Source of the DNA: Blastobasis lacticolella
Lineage: Eukaryota > Arthropoda > Insecta > Lepidoptera > Blastobasidae
Length of the DNA stretch: 64,000 nucleotides
Assembly (NCBI GenBank): GCA_905147135.1
Contig: LR990060.1
Coordinates: forward strand, 11,300,001 to 11,364,000
Direction of reading: 5' to 3'
Part shown: positions 31,945 through 42,396 of the stretch, one piece after another
Layout of the letters: each line of letters starts with the position of its first letter
Numbering within the stretch: the stretch's first letter is position 1
Position numbers and translations under genes: made by a program
Notes under the pieces: model-generated
What the model was told of the DNA's origin: nothing
The model's database searches: none
What the model saw: the letters and a program-made list of their open reading frames with translations, nothing else

Positions 31945-32568
31945 ATAAAATAAATAATCGTGGACAAATACACACAGCGCCATCTAGCCCCACAGTAAGC
32001 AAAGCTTGTGTTATGGGTGCTAGATAACTGATAAACTACTTAAATACTTTTAAATACATACTTTAAATATATACTTTTTTAAGAGAGGTAGGGCATAGCG
32101 GGGTATCTCGTTCGAATTGGAGCCGCCCGACTGGGGAAGTACCTCCACCTTACAGAATATCGCAGCTAAATAATACTCTTTTAAATAGTATTGTGTTTCT
32201 GCCGGTGATTAAGGTTTCCAGTGCTCCATGGAGTGGGGATTTGGGGAACCGTGGCTTTGGCAGTGGAGTGGCATTTGCCTTTTGCTGCCAGAGCAACGTG
32301 TTATAGAGGTGGGCAACGCATTAGCGATACTCTTGGTGTTGCTAATGTCTATAGGCAGTGGTGACCACTTTCCATCAGGTGGCCCGCTTGCCTGTTTGCC
32401 TACCGTATGACATAAAAAAAAAAAAAAAAAATTATACATAGAACAACCAGACCCGTAACAGAAATTAAAATTCATCATTTCAATTTGGGCCCGGCCGGGA
32501 ATTGAAATCGGGACCCCTTGCGTGGCAGACCGACATGTTGACCACTGAACCACTCAGGTCGTCAACTA
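31945..32568 (-). mobile_element. tRNA-headed SINE (SINE2), split by retroposon R1
   Basis: Minus-strand head at 32568: GACCTGAGTGGTTCAGTGGT (A-box-like), a degenerate B box, then AGAAATTGAAATGATGAATT-type body. The 3' half (GCTTTGCTTAC, GGGGCTAGATGGCGCTGTGT) ends in ATTTATTT-type sequence at 31945. The R1 copy at 32081-32431 lies inside. Uninterrupted copies are at 55440-55670 and 57937-58175. Confidence 0.8.
32081..32431 (+). mobile_element. Retroposon family R1, full-length copy
   Basis: AAGAGAGGTAGGGCATAGCG to a 17-nt poly-A. A second full copy at 61793-62129 begins at the same base, which fixes the 5' end. There is no ORF. It interrupts SINE2. About 350 bp with poly-A, so a SINE or truncated LINE 3' end of unknown driver. 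Confidence 0.8.
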
Positions 32569-32608
32569 TAAAAATTAGTAACGTATAAAAAATTCATTAA
32601 TATGCTTG

Positions 32609-33320
32609 TACACATTCACACAGCGCCATCTAGCCCGAAAGCAAGCTAAGTTTGTGTTATGTGTGTTAGATAACTGATAAACTACTTACATACTATAAGG
32701 ACACGGACTTTTGCTGAGCGCCATCTCGTGTTCCACCGTGGAAGTCTGGCGAGTGGTCACCGTACTATGTACAGTCGAGTTCATTAATATGTGAGCATTG
32801 CCAGGGCTTCAATTATAAATGTACATGGAAGGGTGCTTATATATCTGAGCAGATGTACATATGTTTGATTGATGAATCTGCTCAGATATATAAGTACCCT
32901 TCCATGTACATTTATATTTAAAGCCTTGGTAATGCTCACGTATTAATGAACTCGACTGTACCGGTCATCTTGGTACCTCACTCATCGTGATACGTTCTAT
33001 CAATCATTCTTAAGATCTTGTTTATTTTTAAAATATTATATTCATTTTTAAGTCACTTCGCTCCTGACCACTGATATTGTAACTCGTTGCATATCTAGTA
33101 CCATATAAAAATTTATTTCTTTAAACCAATATGATAGCTTCTTCTGAGGTCCCTTTTAATACCTTCTTTTAAATACATACTTTTTATACGTTCAACACCC
33201 AGACTCGTAACAGAAATTAATATTCATCATTTCAATTTCTGCTCGGATTCGAACCTGGGACCTCTGCCTGTGCGAGCGGCATGATAAACAACTGAACCAA
33301 CTGAATCACGATCCCGATTA
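32609..33320 (-). mobile_element. SINE2 copy split by a 470-bp insertion
   Basis: The 3' half lies at 32609-32696 (CACAGCGCCATCTAGCCC, CTAAGTTTGTGTTATG) and the tRNA-like head half at 33167-33320 (CAGACTCGTAACAGAAATTA, GATTCGAACCTGGGACCTCT). The DNA between them includes the mariner-type MITE at 32772-32958. Confidence 0.65.
32772..32958. mobile_element. Palindromic Tc1/mariner-type MITE with TA TSD
   Basis: 187 bp flanked by TA on both sides, ends CAGTCGAGTTCATTAATA and its complement. The two arms are complementary over nearly their whole length (about 85 bp each), leaving a short loop around GTACATATGTTTGATTGATG. Confidence 0.85.
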
Positions 33321-33329
33321 TTTACAGCC

Positions 33330-33855
33330 CGTTGTTTCATCACGAACAAGGTAAGAATAAAACCATTTAAACAGTTTAGACGTAAACGAGTGCCAGAGGA
33401 ACCCTAAAAGGCACAGCTTTAATGAGCCAGCCTGAATTAGTAAGTACGGTGCGATGGGCCCCTAACCTCTAATTCTACGACCACATTAGTCTGACCACAG
33501 AGTCAAAACTGTATGAATCGCTTAGTACGAGTAGTTAACATGGATTAATTTAAATTTCAACTGTTTAGAGAGGGTCTGTTCCTTTTCTGGTACAAATAGG
33601 AGTTAGGCGCCTGGAAGAGATCGCTTGAAGCGATAAGGCCGCCTTTGCGCGCATATAAATTGTTTTTCTTTTTTCTTGTTATGTATAATTTTTTGTGTGT
33701 GCAATAAATAGTTTTTACTTACTTACTTAGGCATCCTATCCTATATATTTACAATCGTTTAAAGTGGATCGCAACAACTCGAGCATTGTCGCTTGGCTTG
33801 GTTTGTCAGGGTTCTAGGCTTCCACCGATATGCCACTATTCCACGTAATTTAAAT
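33330..33855. other. Intergenic sequence with a LINE 3' end at 33600-33728
   Basis: GGCGCCTGGAAGAGATCGCT, AGCGATAAGGCCGCC and GTGCAATAAATAG are the conserved 3' end of a lepidopteran LINE family related to 2562-2676. The rest is unexplained. Confidence 0.5.
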
Positions 33856-33857
33856 TA

Positions 33858-34198
33858 ATCATCACAACCCATAACAGTCCACTGTAGAACTTCGGGCCTC
33901 TCCTATGTAAGGAGAGGTAGGTATGTAATCTTTTTATTGCATCAATTTATAACATTACAGGAAATAAAAATACAGTTTATTAGGTTATTGCCATAATCTC
34001 CACGCTTGGCCGGCAGGTTGGAGATCGTAGTGTTATAGATATAATTATGGAAAACGCTGCTGCCCATTTTCCAGCCTACGGAGACTCTAGATCTTTGCCT
34101 CGAAAACGTTAGTCGCCTCGTACGACACCCACGAACCTATGCGTGTAACGGGTTGGTGCTTCTTTCTACTCTGCCGGACATCATACGGCCACAATATA
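33858..34198 (-). mobile_element. RTE-tailed SINE with a ~62-bp internal insertion
   Basis: CATCACAACCCATAACAGTC to CATACGGCCAC matches the 43408 family in reverse. A foreign stretch at about 33921-33983 (AATCTTTTTATTGCATC type) sits in the 3' third. Confidence 0.7.
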
Positions 34199-34306
34199 CA
34201 TTGGCAGCTCATAGCAGTCCTCTATTAGGGACTACGTAAGGAGAGGTTTGCCATGCCTGGCAAGTGTGTTGGAGATAGTAGTGTCGAAAATACCAACATC
34301 GGTTTT

Positions 34307-34509
34307 GCTCCATGGGGTGGGGATTTGGGGAACCGTGGCTTTGGCAGTGGAGGGGCATTTGTCTTTTTGCTGCCAGAGCAACGTGTTATAGAGGTGGCAA
34401 CGCATTGGCGATACTCTTGGTGTTGCTAATGTCTATAGGCAGTGGTGACCACTTTCCAGCAGGTGTCCCGCTTGCCTGTTTGCCTACTGCTAGACATACA
34501 AAAAAAAAT
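34307..34509 (+). mobile_element. Retroposon family R1, 5'-truncated
   Basis: CTCCATGGGGTGGGGATTTG to poly-A matches 32220-32431 closely. It ends about 75 bp from the serpin stop codon, so it lies in or next to the serpin 3' UTR. Confidence 0.75.
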
Positions 34510-34584
34510 TATAATAATTGAACTACGGAAGTAAATAATAAAAGAATTCCGCTGACTGTATCTTCTATTTTTAATGAACACGAT

Positions 34585-37500
34585 CTAAGGCCGAGAAAAT
34601 ACGCCAGAGAACAGCCAGGTCCTGGTCTGGGAGTCCAGAAGGCCGTAAATGAATGGTCGATTGGCGACGAAATCTCTTCCCACAGCCGAGGCCAGGCCAG
34701 TTGCCAGGTCCGCCAATCCTTGAAGACCTCCGTCTGAAGGCGGCAGTGAGTCCAGGCCTGCTTCACTCACTTCTAACGACACATGTTGGGTCAGAGAAGC
34801 TAGTACTGGAGGCGGATCTGATATGTATCTGCGAATAAATGTTGTAAATACTTATTATTGGTCGGATATATAAACTCAAACTCAAACACGTTTATTCAGT
34901 TTAGGTTTTCACAAACACTTATGAACGTCATAATTATAATATAAAATGAACGCTAGGCACCAGGGCACCATCGAGCAGACAACGGTTTCTTGGCTAGTAT
35001 GTAGGGCCATATCAAAAAGAAAACAAAAAATAGACTCCGCGGCCAAAGATTTTATTCTTTGTCCGCGACACTGTGACATTGACAGTCACGTAATGTCATT
35101 TGATATGTCACCCCGCCACCGAGCGCATTGATGATGCCGCTCGCCTGTAATGTGATTAACCAATACAATTTCTCTGAAAATCTGACTATTTACTAAATAT
35201 GTAAATAGATACTGAATTTAGTGAGTTAGAAACAAACAGTACAGATAGTACTTATAGTAGGTACCTGTAAATCTTTCCATTGAGTATGATTGATGTCAGA
35301 AAACTTCCAACTCTAGATATAGGCACTAAATTTTTCACAAACTACGCAGATTTTAAGCAATAAAACTAAGAATTATCTCTAAAAGAAAACCAGATCGAAA
35401 TCGGTCCTCCGCGTTCGGGATCACACATTAATAAGACCCCGCTTTTTGTATCGGGACTTACCAATGTTAAGAGACCTACTAAGTACCTAGAAGGTACTAG
35501 GGACGTTCACAAAGTAATTGTCTTTTATATTTTTATTGTTGATACACTTTCCGACAATTTCTCACATAACCTACATCCCGCTGAATGAGGCTATGGTGAG
35601 CCTTGGCACAAGCTTATTTCTCGAATAATTTCTTCGCCAGATCAGTAAATGGGGCCCAATTTCAGAACCTCTTTCTGAACCTGCTCGTCGATTGAAAATG
35701 TATTTCTAGATACTCTACCTATGCCTTTAAGGGGATGAACATCTAATATATGAAAGCGCTATGTCGCGCTAATTCTCTGTGTTTGGATACATATTTATGA
35801 GCGAATAAATCGAGAGGAAACCTGCACATTCAGGCGATCGCATTACATCATCATCATGGTTCCATCGGGTCAAGTTCCCCAGCTATCAAGGGTCACGGAA
35901 ATCAGATGGCAGTCATTCCACTGTAATTACCTAATCTGCCAAATCCTGGATCATGGGCAAAGCGGACCCCGGGCTCTCTTGCGCGAGAGCACAACCGGGA
36001 CAATAACGCCAAGATGATTTTTATATTAGTGCCTATATATACCTAGTCAATAACACTTACATATTCGATCCACCATCCCAAATTCCCTGGAAACCCATGT
36101 CTCCAACAATGGCCTTCAGATCCAACGAAGACGTCACCGATAGCTTGGGCACGGCCACTTCAAGAGGGATCAAACTCTCGACCAATAGTGGCATGCTATC
36201 CACTATCATGGAGCTTGGGAAATGGTCTACGGTGCGCCTTATGGGAGTCTTTCCCAGGTTCATCACATATAACATCCTGTAGCGGCCGTTATTGCCTGAA
36301 AAATGAGTTAATGAGTCGCTATTTCAAGCGATTATCAATTAACAAAATTTATGGGGCGCCATCTAGTAAGTGGTTAGTAATGCTTTAGATACCTATTAGA
36401 AAACTGCTCATTGCAATTTGAATCATTTGGCGTTTCACCGGCAAAGTGGCTATTATGCGATTGGCGAAATGAAACATATTATAATCATAATATGAAATAC
36501 CTAATATGTCTTTGTGGCCTTTTTAGACCACCTGATGTCACAAATGTCACAATCTATATAATGTGTCCAAAAGGGACGGCTATAAGTAGTCAAATACCCT
36601 CCATAACCATTGCTGTTGTCAAAATTGGTGGCCTCGAACATCTATGTTCTAGCTTTTTGTATGATATTGAGTCATTTGTATAGAATTGTGACACGAGTTA
36701 CAGTGTACATTCTCTGTAGGTCGAGGCTCCATCTACGCTCTATGTCGATTATCTTAGACCATGATAATACTGAATGTGGCGTACAAAGGAACTAGCATTG
36801 CCACCAAGGGAACTTCGCTTTATGCTCCAATTTCTTTGTGGAACTATATTGAAGAAAAGACAACTGACGCCCTCCCATCAAGTCATTATTATCGTTGGCA
36901 TGTGCAATTGTTTATAGTTTTTTATTAACAAACTTCGAACCCCAGTTCAAACGCCTCTCCTCCATAAAATTTATGATGACACCAAGGTGTACCGTATGCA
37001 TGAGCTCGTCATAACAACTTTAGTTGCAATCTTGAAAAATATCGGCTGTGAGTTTCACACAAAATTAAAAACGAATTCTGCCAAAATATATGAAACACCT
37101 GTTCTTTGACGATTTCGTAGTTGAAGCCACAGTAAAAGTTGTTTGCTATCACGAGCACTTGCATATGGTACCTAGCACTTAGTATTATGAAGTCACCCGG
37201 TTGAAAAAGGTACATTCAATTGAGTCGTTTGGACGGGTTGACTGTTTATGATATGGTTTTTTGAGTATTAAGGGCCCCACAGATTACCAGTTCGCCGGCC
37301 GATATCAGTCTGTCTGTTAATCGTAATAGGTCACAGTTCCATTTAAGGTTTTGGACTGACGACTAATACGAACTGAGAGTGCGTGTCCACTTGAGGATTC
37401 CGGTCAGCGTCGACAGACATTGGCAGTCCGTGGCCTTGAGGCCAAATAAACACACATTAGTCGGTAGTCGGCCAGCGGCCTGTCTACCGTCAGTCGAGCG

Positions 37501-38436
37501 CCTTCAGTTTTACAACTGCCGACTCCTAACTGCTAGTGTGTAGTCGAAGAGGTCGTAGGAAGCCTTTGCCTTTTACTTTAGTGTATAGACGTTATTGGCC
37601 TAGGACGGCAGGCCGTCCGATACCACCAGAGACTGCAGGCGGACTGTTAATCTGTGGGGCCCTTTAGATCATATAGGAATTCGTCCCTATGATCCTAACG
37701 ACAACTTACCCACTGGCAATTCCAATAATTTCGCGTTCAAAAGAGGTATATAGCCCAGCTTAATCCTCTTCTTAGCTTTCAGCATCTCAACAGTGCCAAT
37801 TTTATCTCCGTTGTCATCAAAGAAGTCTGCAAGAGCTCCTGAAGAGTTGTCAAAAGCCGTCGTCCATATTCCATCGTAATCTAAAGTGTCTATTAACATC
37901 GAATTTCCAGTTATATTTAGTTCTTCAATGCCGGATAAATCTCGAATCGCTTTTGCAGTATCAGAACTCTCGAAGGACCAAACTTTCGTATCGACCAATC
38001 CAGATGCTCGTACCGCGTTCATCCATGACGAATTGACTGTCAATTTATCATCTAGTATTAACATTCGCTTTCTGGACAACGTCACGTCTTTCCCAGGAGA
38101 TTCTAGACTAGTGGCTAGCTCATAGTACTTCTCTCTTAAGCAGGAATCTGTGGGAAGATTCAACGCTTTAAATAGCGCTTTCTGATTCGCGCCATCGCTC
38201 CCTTCAGCTATAGCAGAGAGAGCTAGCCATATGGAGTACTGTGAGAGAGCGAAGTGATCAGACTGGGACACTGCAACTCGCTTAAAAAGCTTTGTGGAGA
38301 AGTCTTGCAATGCTTTGTGGTATTCCGATGTGACGTCGCGGTCGCATCCGAAGAAGAATTTCACATCCTCCTCAGAGAGATAAAGTTGAAGCCCGATCAG
38401 TATTGTGAAGAGAGATAACTTCATATTTAATATCAC
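34585..38436 (-). CDS. Secreted serpin-like protein, complete gene in three exons
   Basis: Coding exons are 38436-37710 (727 nt), 36295-36061 (235 nt) and 34828-34585 (244 nt, with TAG stop). Junctions are GTAAGT/TTTTCAG and GTAAGT/TTCGCAG, and the phases join exactly to 401 codons plus stop. Met5 gives a better start: MKLSLFTILIGLQLYLS is a signal peptide, for a 397-aa precursor of normal serpin length. Serpin landmarks are SIWLALSAIAEGSDGANQKA (helix B region), LIDTLDYDGIWTTAFDNSSG (breach/strand 3A region), VAVPKLSVTSSLDLKAIVGD and the closing FVANRPFIYGLLDS...LFSGVFSRP. The reactive-loop hinge is EVSEAGLDSLPPSDGG rather than the usual EEGTEAAAAT, with Pro in the hinge and a loop about five residues longer. 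Protease inhibition is therefore doubtful. N-glycosylation sites NSS, NIT and NSS are present. An ATTAAA lies just past the stop. It probably acts extracellularly (haemolymph); its role is unknown. Confidence 0.9.
35830..36020 (+). mobile_element. SINE1 fragment in serpin intron 2
   Basis: GAAACCTGCACATTCAGGCG, ATGGCAGTCATTCCACTGTA and CAACCGGGACAATAACGCCAAG (read in parts) match the 3' two-thirds of the 45357 SINE. It ends about 40 bp downstream of the exon 2 donor. Confidence 0.7.
36317..36412 (-). mobile_element. MITE M1 left-end fragment in serpin intron 1
   Basis: The reverse complement reads AATGAGCAGTTTTCTAATAG and continues like 12738-12830. The rest of the element is missing. Confidence 0.6.
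36415..37265. other. Serpin intron 1, unexplained part
   Basis: No coding or repeat signal could be supported between the M1 fragment and the PIF-type MITE. Confidence 0.4.
37271..37663. mobile_element. PIF/Harbinger-type MITE with TTA TSD in serpin intron 1
   Basis: 393 bp with inverted ends AGGGCCCCACAGATTA and TAATCTGTGGGGCCCT, flanked by TTA (37268-37270 and 37664-37666). A 3-bp TTA duplication with GGGCC-type ends fits PIF/Harbinger. Its right end is 46 bp from the exon 1 donor. Confidence 0.8.
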
Positions 38437-39195
38437 AAATCACTTGGTTAATGTTTCTGTTATGAATAACCAACGGAAGATCCAGCCATCCAGTCCGTGT
38501 TCACTACGCGACTATAACGGTTATTTTTAGAACTGTTTGGAGGTATCGCAAGAACCCTGAACTTCGCGTTGAAGCAAAAATAATTGCAGATCAGGTTTAA
38601 GTTAAACTGGACCGTCGATAACCACAGCGAGTGTGTAACTGACCCAGAACAGCACAATGTAATGTTTGTGCGTTCCTTTTAAAATGTATGAAGTATAATC
38701 GGATAATAATGAGGGCCATTAAAATTCCTATGGTGTGTGGACTTCGCTTGGGCTACCTTTATGTCTATTGTGTCCATATGGTAGAGATACCTGTTGCAGT
38801 GGTATACTATAATCAGTTGTAAAGGCGCAAGAACATGGATATTAAAATACAGCGTCTGTAAAATCTGTACAATTTTAATGCACTTGCTGTCGTAACACTG
38901 TCGTAACGGATTGACAATAAAGTAACACTGTATTACATAATGTTTTATAATAATAATAATAATAATAATAATAAAGTTCTTTATTTCAGCCAAAAAAGCC
39001 ATGTGGTACAATAGTACTTATAACATACAACAAGATAAAACTTAGTAAAATACAATACAATAATTATAAAATTATAAAAATAAAGGATGAAAATTAAAAT
39101 TGTATAAAATAAAATAAAATAAAATAAATCATTTAAATTAAAATGTCGTCAATATCGTCATCTACGAAGAATTATTCAATAAGAAATAATACGTA

Positions 39196-40986
39196 TTATT
39201 TCTTATTAGCGTCCCGGTGTACGGATGTCCAGTGTCTAATCATGGGACTTGTTGTGTCCCGTGTTACGAGCTGCAGAATGCTATTACCTGAGTTGCGCAA
39301 TCTATCCCAGAAGGAAGATATACGAGCCCTGATAATAGCAAAGAAGTCAGGCATTCCCGCCTCGGCGAACATACCCGACGCGCTGCAGTATCTTGGTAAC
39401 TTCATAAGGATGCGGTATGCGTCATTATACTGCACCCGTATAGTACTGAAAGACACTCTCTTGTAGCGGTACCAAAGCTGACATGTGTAAAAACATTGAC
39501 AGTAAGCCCTGAAGAGAGTGTTTTTCACATCTTTACTGCATTTAGCGAATCTGCGCGCGAGCATGTTACATCGAACCGACAATGCCCGCCTCTCACGTTC
39601 CATGTCTTGGTCGTCCTTGCAGCTATCAGTCACAATGTGGCCAAGGTACTTAAAACTGGTTACAACCCGAACCGCCGATCCATTCAAATATACCCGAGGT
39701 ATTGTCTCCGGACCTTTTCCCGCCCTAAATACTAACATTTCGGTCTTCAGAACATTATATTTCAGTCCGTGCGAATTTGCATAATTCTCACAGACTGAAA
39801 GCAGCTTCCTCAGGCCGCTGATCGATGGACTGAGGAGCACCATGTCGTCTGCGTAACTTAGATTATTAACACAGACGCCATCAATGTGACAACCGATTCC
39901 GGTGCTCCTCAGTTCACCAATCAGATCGTTGACATAGGCGTTGAAAAGATCCGGAGACGTCAACCCTCCTTGGCGAACCCCGCACTCTAGTATATATGCA
40001 CTAGAAGTCAAGTCACCCCATCTCACGTGGTTCGTTTGGCCTCCGTACCAGTGCCTCAACAGCCCAACAATCTGTTTGGGGACTCCTGAGCCGAGCAGTT
40101 TTCCCCAGAGAATATCATAATTCACGAGGTCAAACGCCCGGCTCAGATCCAAGAAACAAGCATAAACCGACGTATCACGACTAACGTAATAGTCCACTGT
40201 GTGCTTGAGACTTACCACTGCAGAGTCCGTTGAGACCCCGGGACGGAACCCAAACTGAGCCTCATCTATCCTTATATTTCTCAGCAGTTCGGGCTGCAAC
40301 AGCCGTTCGAACACCTTACCTATAACGGTGCCTAAAGAGATGGGTCTGTAGTTGTTTGACGAACCAAGATCACCTGTTTTGGATTTGATGATCGGCACCA
40401 CAATCGTTTTCATTAGAGCGTCCGGTAGGTATGTGTGCTCCATACACAAATTATACAACACACACATCTTGGACCACAGTAATTCACCAGCGTGCTGTAG
40501 GTGCTCTATGGATAAATCATCATGACCCGGTGACTTGCCCCTCTTCATTTCTCGAACGGCTTTGGCCACATCTCCCACTCTAAACTGTATTCCCGATCCA
40601 TTAATGTTTCCGTGCAAATATGACGGCACTTGTCGCGACAAAGTCATAGGACAAATTTTAAATTTTGTTGCAAACAGGTCTGCTATGCCCCCGGGGTCCT
40701 GCAAACCATCCACAGTGACAGGTAAACTTCTTTTTGGTTGTAACTTTTTTGTGGCATTCCAAAATTTGGGGAAATTTTTGTTGTTTCTATACATTGCCAA
40801 AATATCTAATTTTATTGAGTCCTCGTTCCGAATACACCATTTTAATTTATTTTTAAATTTTTTTCGCGTTTCTATCATCGCATCGTAAATATCGCCTGTG
40901 GATGGCTTACCGGCCAGGAGCCAGCATTTATAATGCAGCCTAGCAGTCTGATGGCTGTCACTGACGTGGGCATTCCACCCGGTCAC
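39196..40986 (-). CDS. LINE reverse transcriptase part of ORF2 (596 aa frame)
   Basis: An open frame for a non-LTR reverse transcriptase. RT motifs in order are SSNNYRPISLGTVIGKVFE, AQFGFRPGVSTDSAV, CFLDLSRAFDLVNYD, ECGVRQGGLTSPDLFNAYVN, the catalytic YADDMVLLSPS, the SFKYLGHIV thumb region and the C-terminal LPRYCSASGMFAEAG. The frame opens at a GTG/TGA overlap with the endonuclease frame upstream, so the two are out of register by one base within an A-run. In related LINEs they form one protein. The RT residues appear complete. This is a copy with one obvious lesion, probably young. Confidence 0.88.
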   Translation of the reverse strand: MTGWNAHVSDSHQTARLHYKCWLLAGKPSTGDIYDAMIETRKKFKNKLKWCIRNEDSIKLDILAMYRNNKNFPKFWNATKKLQPKRSLPVTVDGLQDPGGIADLFATKFKICPMTLSRQVPSYLHGNINGSGIQFRVGDVAKAVREMKRGKSPGHDDLSIEHLQHAGELLWSKMCVLYNLCMEHTYLPDALMKTIVVPIIKSKTGDLGSSNNYRPISLGTVIGKVFERLLQPELLRNIRIDEAQFGFRPGVSTDSAVVSLKHTVDYYVSRDTSVYACFLDLSRAFDLVNYDILWGKLLGSGVPKQIVGLLRHWYGGQTNHVRWGDLTSSAYILECGVRQGGLTSPDLFNAYVNDLIGELRSTGIGCHIDGVCVNNLSYADDMVLLSPSISGLRKLLSVCENYANSHGLKYNVLKTEMLVFRAGKGPETIPRVYLNGSAVRVVTSFKYLGHIVTDSCKDDQDMERERRALSVRCNMLARRFAKCSKDVKNTLFRAYCQCFYTCQLWYRYKRVSFSTIRVQYNDAYRILMKLPRYCSASGMFAEAGMPDFFAIIRARISSFWDRLRNSGNSILQLVTRDTTSPMIRHWTSVHRDANKK

Positions 40987-42035
40987 CTTTTTCGCATTCG
41001 CTTCTTACGGCGTGAGGTACGCGCGCATGAACTCTTAACAGCACCCATTTGTAACGTTTTTACAATATTATTGTAGTACCTATCTATGCACTTAAAATCA
41101 CAATAGTTGTCTTTGTCTAAGTTACATCCGTTCACATTAATATCCACATTACACTTACTCGTACACCTAATATAATTTACATTTAACAATTTACTTTGAC
41201 AGAATTCATAGTAGGTATCTATTTGATTTGCTACTCTATTACGCCAGCGAATTTTATCCGAATTGGACGACACATAACTCCCGTCGGTAGCTAGGTTCGT
41301 GCAACAGCGTAAATCGCATTCGATTCGAAGCGGTAGATGATCCGATGAGTACACATCGTACATAACACTTACCGACCTGATAGTGTCACGCGCTGCCCTA
41401 GTCGTCACGCAGTGGTCTAGCCACCGTCGGGAGCCATGCGCCTCACTCACAAAGGTATGCGTTCCCGAGTCTATACCCAAACAATCAATGTCCGCACACA
41501 CCAGTTCATGCTCTTCGCAGAAACACTGTAATTCCTCATCGAAGGACGCTGCTGGGTGAGCATTGTAGTCTCCCACTAAAAATGCCATTTGTGTGTCATT
41601 TTCCTCTATTACAGCATGCATTCGAGCTAGGCAATCGGTAAATTCGACCAGGTTCTCACTTTTATCCGTAGGTAAATAAACGCTAAAAACTAAAAACGAT
41701 AAACCATCATCTATCGTTATCCTTATCGCTATAAGTCGATTGCACCCGCAGTCCAAAATGGTCACATTAGGAAACCTAGACTTTCTCCAAAGTAGAGCCA
41801 GACCGCCATACGGCCTACCTCTCAGGATCCCAGCAGATGTATCTACCGACGAACTGGCCACACAACTAAATTCGGCGTCAATACTGTCAATAAAGTTGAG
41901 GTCGTGAGGTAGCAACCACGTCTCCTGCAGCGCTATGATGTCCGCTTCGAGACACAAATTCCTAACTTGCTGTGTCGACGTCTTAATATTCTTACAATTA
42001 AATGTCACTATTCTTAATAGTTTCGATGTATCCAT
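40983..42035 (-). CDS. LINE AP-type endonuclease part of ORF2 (350 aa frame)
   Basis: The N-terminal nicking endonuclease of the family A LINE. Visible motifs are IVTFNCKNIK (N-terminal metal-binding Asn), IIALQETWLLPHD (catalytic Glu), RGRPYGGLALLWRK, LVGDYNAHPA (catalytic Asp/Asn), GSRRWLDHCV and SSDHLPLRIECD (catalytic Asp-His). All key residues are present. The frame ends in a basic stretch just where the RT frame begins, so a one-base shift separates the domains. The ATG at 42035 follows truncated 5' sequence. The homologous start in the copy at 24416 supports this start. Confidence 0.88.
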   Translation of the reverse strand: MDTSKLLRIVTFNCKNIKTSTQQVRNLCLEADIIALQETWLLPHDLNFIDSIDAEFSCVASSSVDTSAGILRGRPYGGLALLWRKSRFPNVTILDCGCNRLIAIRITIDDGLSFLVFSVYLPTDKSENLVEFTDCLARMHAVIEENDTQMAFLVGDYNAHPAASFDEELQCFCEEHELVCADIDCLGIDSGTHTFVSEAHGSRRWLDHCVTTRAARDTIRSVSVMYDVYSSDHLPLRIECDLRCCTNLATDGSYVSSNSDKIRWRNRVANQIDTYYEFCQSKLLNVNYIRCTSKCNVDINVNGCNLDKDNYCDFKCIDRYYNNIVKTLQMGAVKSSCARTSRRKKRMRKR

Positions 42036-42064
42036 GATTATGTATTACTATAGCGGTTATTATC

Positions 42065-42223
42065 ACACGTGTTAAAGGTGTGTTCCGGGTTTCCTACCAT
42101 CACCCCGTCGTCGTCAGGGTCGTTCCGTTACCATGATGCATGCAACTGCGTCGAAATATCGGGCTACTCGTCAACGAAGGTACGCGGTAGGAAACCCAGA
42201 ACATACCTTTAAAATGTGTAACA
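42065..42223. mobile_element. Palindromic MITE family M2, copy 2
   Basis: GTTCCGGGTTTCCTACC near 42080 and its complement GGTAGGAAACCCAGAAC near 42185, with the shared core GTCGAAATATCGGGCTACTC. The arms have diverged more than in the 30898 copy. Confidence 0.8.
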
Positions 42224-42396
42224 CTTTATTGTTTATCACTTTATTCAATGTATTTGTGATCCCCAATTTTAATATGATCTTGTAATGATAATTATTAATA
42301 TTCGCAATGATAAATAATATGCTCAAAGATTAATAGTACATACCAACTACAACCTACCAATTTATTTCGATACTACGGTAAGTAAGTATTACTCTT

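Larger units (their letters stand above)
38949..42036 (-). mobile_element. CR1-like LINE (family A), ORF2 nearly intact
   Basis: A minus-strand element whose 3' end is an (ATA)n tract at 38949-38975, preceded by a GAAATAAAGAACTTTATT end. Two long frames overlap by a few bases and together make an endonuclease plus reverse transcriptase. ORF1 is absent, so the copy is 5'-truncated just upstream of the ORF2 ATG. It lies about 500 bp upstream of the serpin start, in the same orientation. Confidence 0.85.
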
